Shown here: piece by piece, positions 61,620 through 64,000 of the stretch
Layout: every line of letters starts with the position of its first letter
Numbering within the stretch: position 1 is the stretch's first letter
NCBI RefSeq assembly: GCF_004364175.1
Contig: NZ_SNZW01000016.1
Span: 62,001-126,000 of the forward strand
From: Maribacter caenipelagi
GTDB taxonomy: Bacteria > Bacteroidota > Bacteroidia > Flavobacteriales > Flavobacteriaceae
Direction: 5' to 3'
DNA length: 64,000 bases
Made by a program: the position numbers and the translations under genes
The notes under the pieces: model-generated
Told to the model about the DNA's origin: nothing
Databases searched by the model: none
Seen by the model: only the letters and a program-made list of their open reading frames with translations

Positions 61620-64000
61620 TTAGTTCTGGCTTCTGTTTTCCCACTTAAGATCTTTAAGTATCGAAGAATCTATACCAATAAAGAAATACCATCTTTTATA
61701 GGTTCCGAAGGGAGTCCAATTAAAGCGCATGGTAAAACTTTTTAAATCTCTTTGAAAACGCAATTGGGTTAAGGTGAAACCTTGATTTTTGAAATCGTAA
61801 CCAGATGATCCGCCAACAGACCAACGTGGGGCAAGTTCTATATCTCCAGAGAACATTAGCGAGTGGCTGCTAAACTCACTTTGCCGAGCCGAATTACTGT
61901 AGTTGGCAGAATAGGCAAGTCTAAAGTTCCACGGTATTTTTGTGCCGAAAATGGGGTTTTCTACATCAGAATTTTTATCGTCTTTTCTAACCGGGTTAGA
62001 ATTGAAATCATCGGCCCTACCAAAAAGGTCGTCATCTCTACCACCACTTTGAGCTACATAATCGAAGGGGTCTAAATCTTCTTCTTCATCTTTCCCTTTA
62101 TCGTCTTTCTTTCCGAACATTTCACTGCTTATGGAATATGATACATTGGCATTGGCTCTTGTAAGTCTAAAAAGACTTCCGCCATTATCAATATTCCAAG
62201 TGTCTATTCTAGTTCCATTATTATCAATTGCGTAAGGATCTAGACCTGCAGAGAAGTTAATCGACATTTTATTGTCTAATATATTAGTACCACCATTTAT
62301 ACTTAATGGATTAAGACGAAGTGAATCTGATTCAAAATTATATCCTGTAGAGATATTAAAATTACTTAATAATGATATTTTTTTAGGTTCAATTTTGGTG
62401 GAATCTTTGTCTCTAACCTTTGCCTCTAATGTATTTGCTAAAGAAAAGCTTAAGCTATTAGATTTTCCTAAAGATGGTGCACCGTTTAATGTTCCTTGAA
62501 AGCGGCTATATTGTACTTCCACTTCATCGCCATTTAGGTATTCATCGTAAAACTGTTCAAATGATGGCGCATAACCATAGCTTAAAGATGGTCTTAGGGT
62601 ATGTCTAATTGCTTGTATTTTTTTGTCTTCTCCGAAGTCAAAAGTTCCGTAAAGAGTGGTCCCAATACTTGCGCTGAAATTATAGGTGTTATAACGGTCA
62701 AATCCGCTTATCGTATCTCTAACAACTGCGTCTGTATCTGCATCAAAACGTTGATTGTAGGTTTCTAAGGCCCAAACATCTTCATAGTTACCACCGACAC
62801 TAACACTAAAAAATTTTGCTACTTTAAAGTTTGTGGCTATAGGTATACTGTGACTTACGCCTGCACGCGCATTGTCGAACATTTTTGTAGTCAAAAAATC
62901 ATCATCGTTAGTGGTCAATCTATTTTGCGCGTTTACATTATACTGAAAATTGATGTTGTCGATAATTCCCTTTTTTATACCATCTCTTTTAACGAAAGGA
63001 TATATACGCTCTACACTTGCTTGAAATGTAGGCAAGGTCATAGTGATGTTGTCTGTGTTAGATTCTGTGGCAGTCGCTGATGTTAATTGAGAATGCGTAG
63101 CCGTTAAACTCATATTCACCGACGGATAGTTAGGGAATGTTTTGGAATATGATATCGATGATGATAAGGTGTTGTTCTGAGTATTCGGTAAATTTCGTTG
63201 TTGTAAAGAATTTCGGTAATATTCACTACTACCTAAGTTTACAGACGCTGAAAAGCGTGAATTCGGACTCGACTTAGTATCCTGCGAATGCGAAAATTGA
63301 ATATTGTAGTTTCGAGACAAACTATAATCGCTGAACCCTTTTTGGCTTGTTACTTGGTTTTCGTATCGTAAGTTAAGATTACCTCGGTATTTATATCGTT
63401 TCGTATAAATTGATGCGGTTCTAAATGCGTAACTACCATTTGTGTAAAAATCTCCAGAAAGGGTAACATCTGCATAATCTCCTAAAGGAACATAGTATCC
63501 CATGTCTTGAAGAAAGTATCCTGTATTTGGGTCATTACCAAAAGAGGGCATTAAAATACCTGCAGATCGACCCTGCGAAAGAGGGAAATAGGCAAAAGGC
63601 ATAGCGATTGGGGTTGGTACATCTGCAATATATAAATTACTAAAACCGGCAATTACCTTCTTTTTAGGTACAAATTTTGCTTTTCTTACCCTTATGTAAT
63701 AATCTGGGTTTATAGTGTCTGTAGATGTAGTCAGCTTTCCTTCGCTTAAAAAATAGACTGAGTCATTCTCTTTTTTTGTGATTTCAGCATAAACTTTCAT
63801 AGCATCGCTGCCTAAAGCACCTGCTGCCGCTTGTTGTTCTGTTCTCGAATTCCAGATAAGTGCTTTTTGAGTATCAAAATTAAAGCGGATAGAATCTGGT
63901 ATTACAATATTTGTTCCTTGTTTAAAATAGGGCAGTTGGGTGTAATTGCCTAAAGAATCTACCATTCTACCGGCATAAACTTCATTCTTTATATAATCCA
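61620..64000 (-). CDS. lptD: LPS assembly protein LptD, C-terminal part (start outside window)
   Basis: Outer-membrane beta-barrel that inserts lipopolysaccharide. The frame is open to the right edge; the last visible residues upstream of the first ATG read DYIKNEVYAGR, so the start and part of the OstA/LptA-like N-terminal domain are missing. The visible 793 residues have PTPIAMPFAYFPLSQGRSAG, TGYFLQDMGYYVPLGDYADV (late jellyroll-barrel junction of LptD) and a barrel with alternating strands. A hydrophilic insert with many Asp/Glu (about residues 640-690 of the visible part, DDKGKDEEEDLDPFDYVAQS) is typical of loops. Bacteroidota LptD is larger than E. coli's (784). Downstream is ridA. Confidence 0.86.
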   Translation of the reverse strand, partial: DYIKNEVYAGRMVDSLGNYTQLPYFKQGTNIVIPDSIRFNFDTQKALIWNSRTEQQAAAGALGSDAMKVYAEITKKENDSVYFLSEGKLTTSTDTINPDYYIRVRKAKFVPKKKVIAGFSNLYIADVPTPIAMPFAYFPLSQGRSAGILMPSFGNDPNTGYFLQDMGYYVPLGDYADVTLSGDFYTNGSYAFRTASIYTKRYKYRGNLNLRYENQVTSQKGFSDYSLSRNYNIQFSHSQDTKSSPNSRFSASVNLGSSEYYRNSLQQRNLPNTQNNTLSSSISYSKTFPNYPSVNMSLTATHSQLTSATATESNTDNITMTLPTFQASVERIYPFVKRDGIKKGIIDNINFQYNVNAQNRLTTNDDDFLTTKMFDNARAGVSHSIPIATNFKVAKFFSVSVGGNYEDVWALETYNQRFDADTDAVVRDTISGFDRYNTYNFSASIGTTLYGTFDFGEDKKIQAIRHTLRPSLSYGYAPSFEQFYDEYLNGDEVEVQYSRFQGTLNGAPSLGKSNSLSFSLANTLEAKVRDKDSTKIEPKKISLLSNFNISTGYNFESDSLRLNPLSINGGTNILDNKMSINFSAGLDPYAIDNNGTRIDTWNIDNGGSLFRLTRANANVSYSISSEMFGKKDDKGKDEEEDLDPFDYVAQSGGRDDDLFGRADDFNSNPVRKDDKNSDVENPIFGTKIPWNFRLAYSANYSNSARQSEFSSHSLMFSGDIELAPRWSVGGSSGYDFKNQGFTLTQLRFQRDLKSFTMRFNWTPFGTYKRWYFFIGIDSSILKDLKWENRSQN

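Overview
The window looks like a chromosomal segment of a marine-type Flavobacteriaceae bacterium (phylum Bacteroidota; Maribacter/Zobellia/Cellulophaga-like, genus not determinable by eye). Grounds: low GC, almost no Shine-Dalgarno sequences, putative promoters with the Bacteroidota -7 consensus TAnnTTTG, a SusC/SusD pair, a type IX secretion (T9SS) type B giant surface protein, a Bacteroidota-type LptD and signal peptidase I, and several families largely confined to the group (DUF5683, DUF6122, WbqC-like, DUF4212, THUMP-like methyltransferase). No tRNA, rRNA, insertion sequence, prophage, CRISPR array or origin was seen. 45 protein genes are called; the first and last run off the window edges.

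Layout. 1-5760 (+): TPR protein, ribH, a small membrane protein, mutL, two tandem rhomboid proteases and an EEP-family hydrolase, nearly gapless. 5750-11496 (-): parA-parB-DUF5683-dapB-lepB-WbqC-DUF6122, a housekeeping operon. 11686-12632 (-): a DivIC/FtsB-like protein and udk. 12740-15843 (+): Bcr/CflA-type efflux protein and a TPR lipoprotein. 15913-19877 (-): acetate module (DUF4212, sodium:solute symporter, acs). 20010-29204: peptidoglycan-sugar salvage island: anmK, nagZ, ampG-like permease, DigH-like GHL10 lipoprotein and a nagB/PIG-L fusion on the minus strand, divergent from a DeoR-family regulator and murQ. 29288-40005: a sugar dehydrogenase lipoprotein, a 2855-residue SprB-like adhesin with a T9SS type B C-terminal domain, and a lipoprotein hydrolase. 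40019-48425 (-): susC, susD and an FG-GAP/ASPIC lipoprotein, preceded by a 395-bp leader. 48821-53587 (-): tsaD, rsmE, DUF4159, AI-2E family, THUMP-like methyltransferase. 53653-61215 (+): tamB-like, pfkA, gap and a BadF-type GlcNAc kinase. 61220-64000 (-): ridA and the C-terminal part of lptD.

How it fits together. The strongest biological story is wall recycling. A lipoprotein glycosidase (GHL10/DigH-like) could trim glycan strands; AmpG imports anhydro-muropeptides; NagZ releases GlcNAc; AnmK makes MurNAc-6P; MurQ makes GlcNAc-6P; the NagB/PIG-L fusion could both deacetylate and deaminate to fructose-6P, which PfkA and Gap (same window) take into glycolysis. The GlcNAc kinase next to gap would handle GlcNAc released by NagZ. 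No separate nagA lies in the island, and the fusion's deaminase domain has Thr where E. coli NagB has catalytic Asp141. Other points of interest are a MutL whose C-terminal metal-site motifs are degenerate, the giant repeat adhesin without an adjacent SprF, and a SusCD pair without any carbohydrate-active enzyme beside it.
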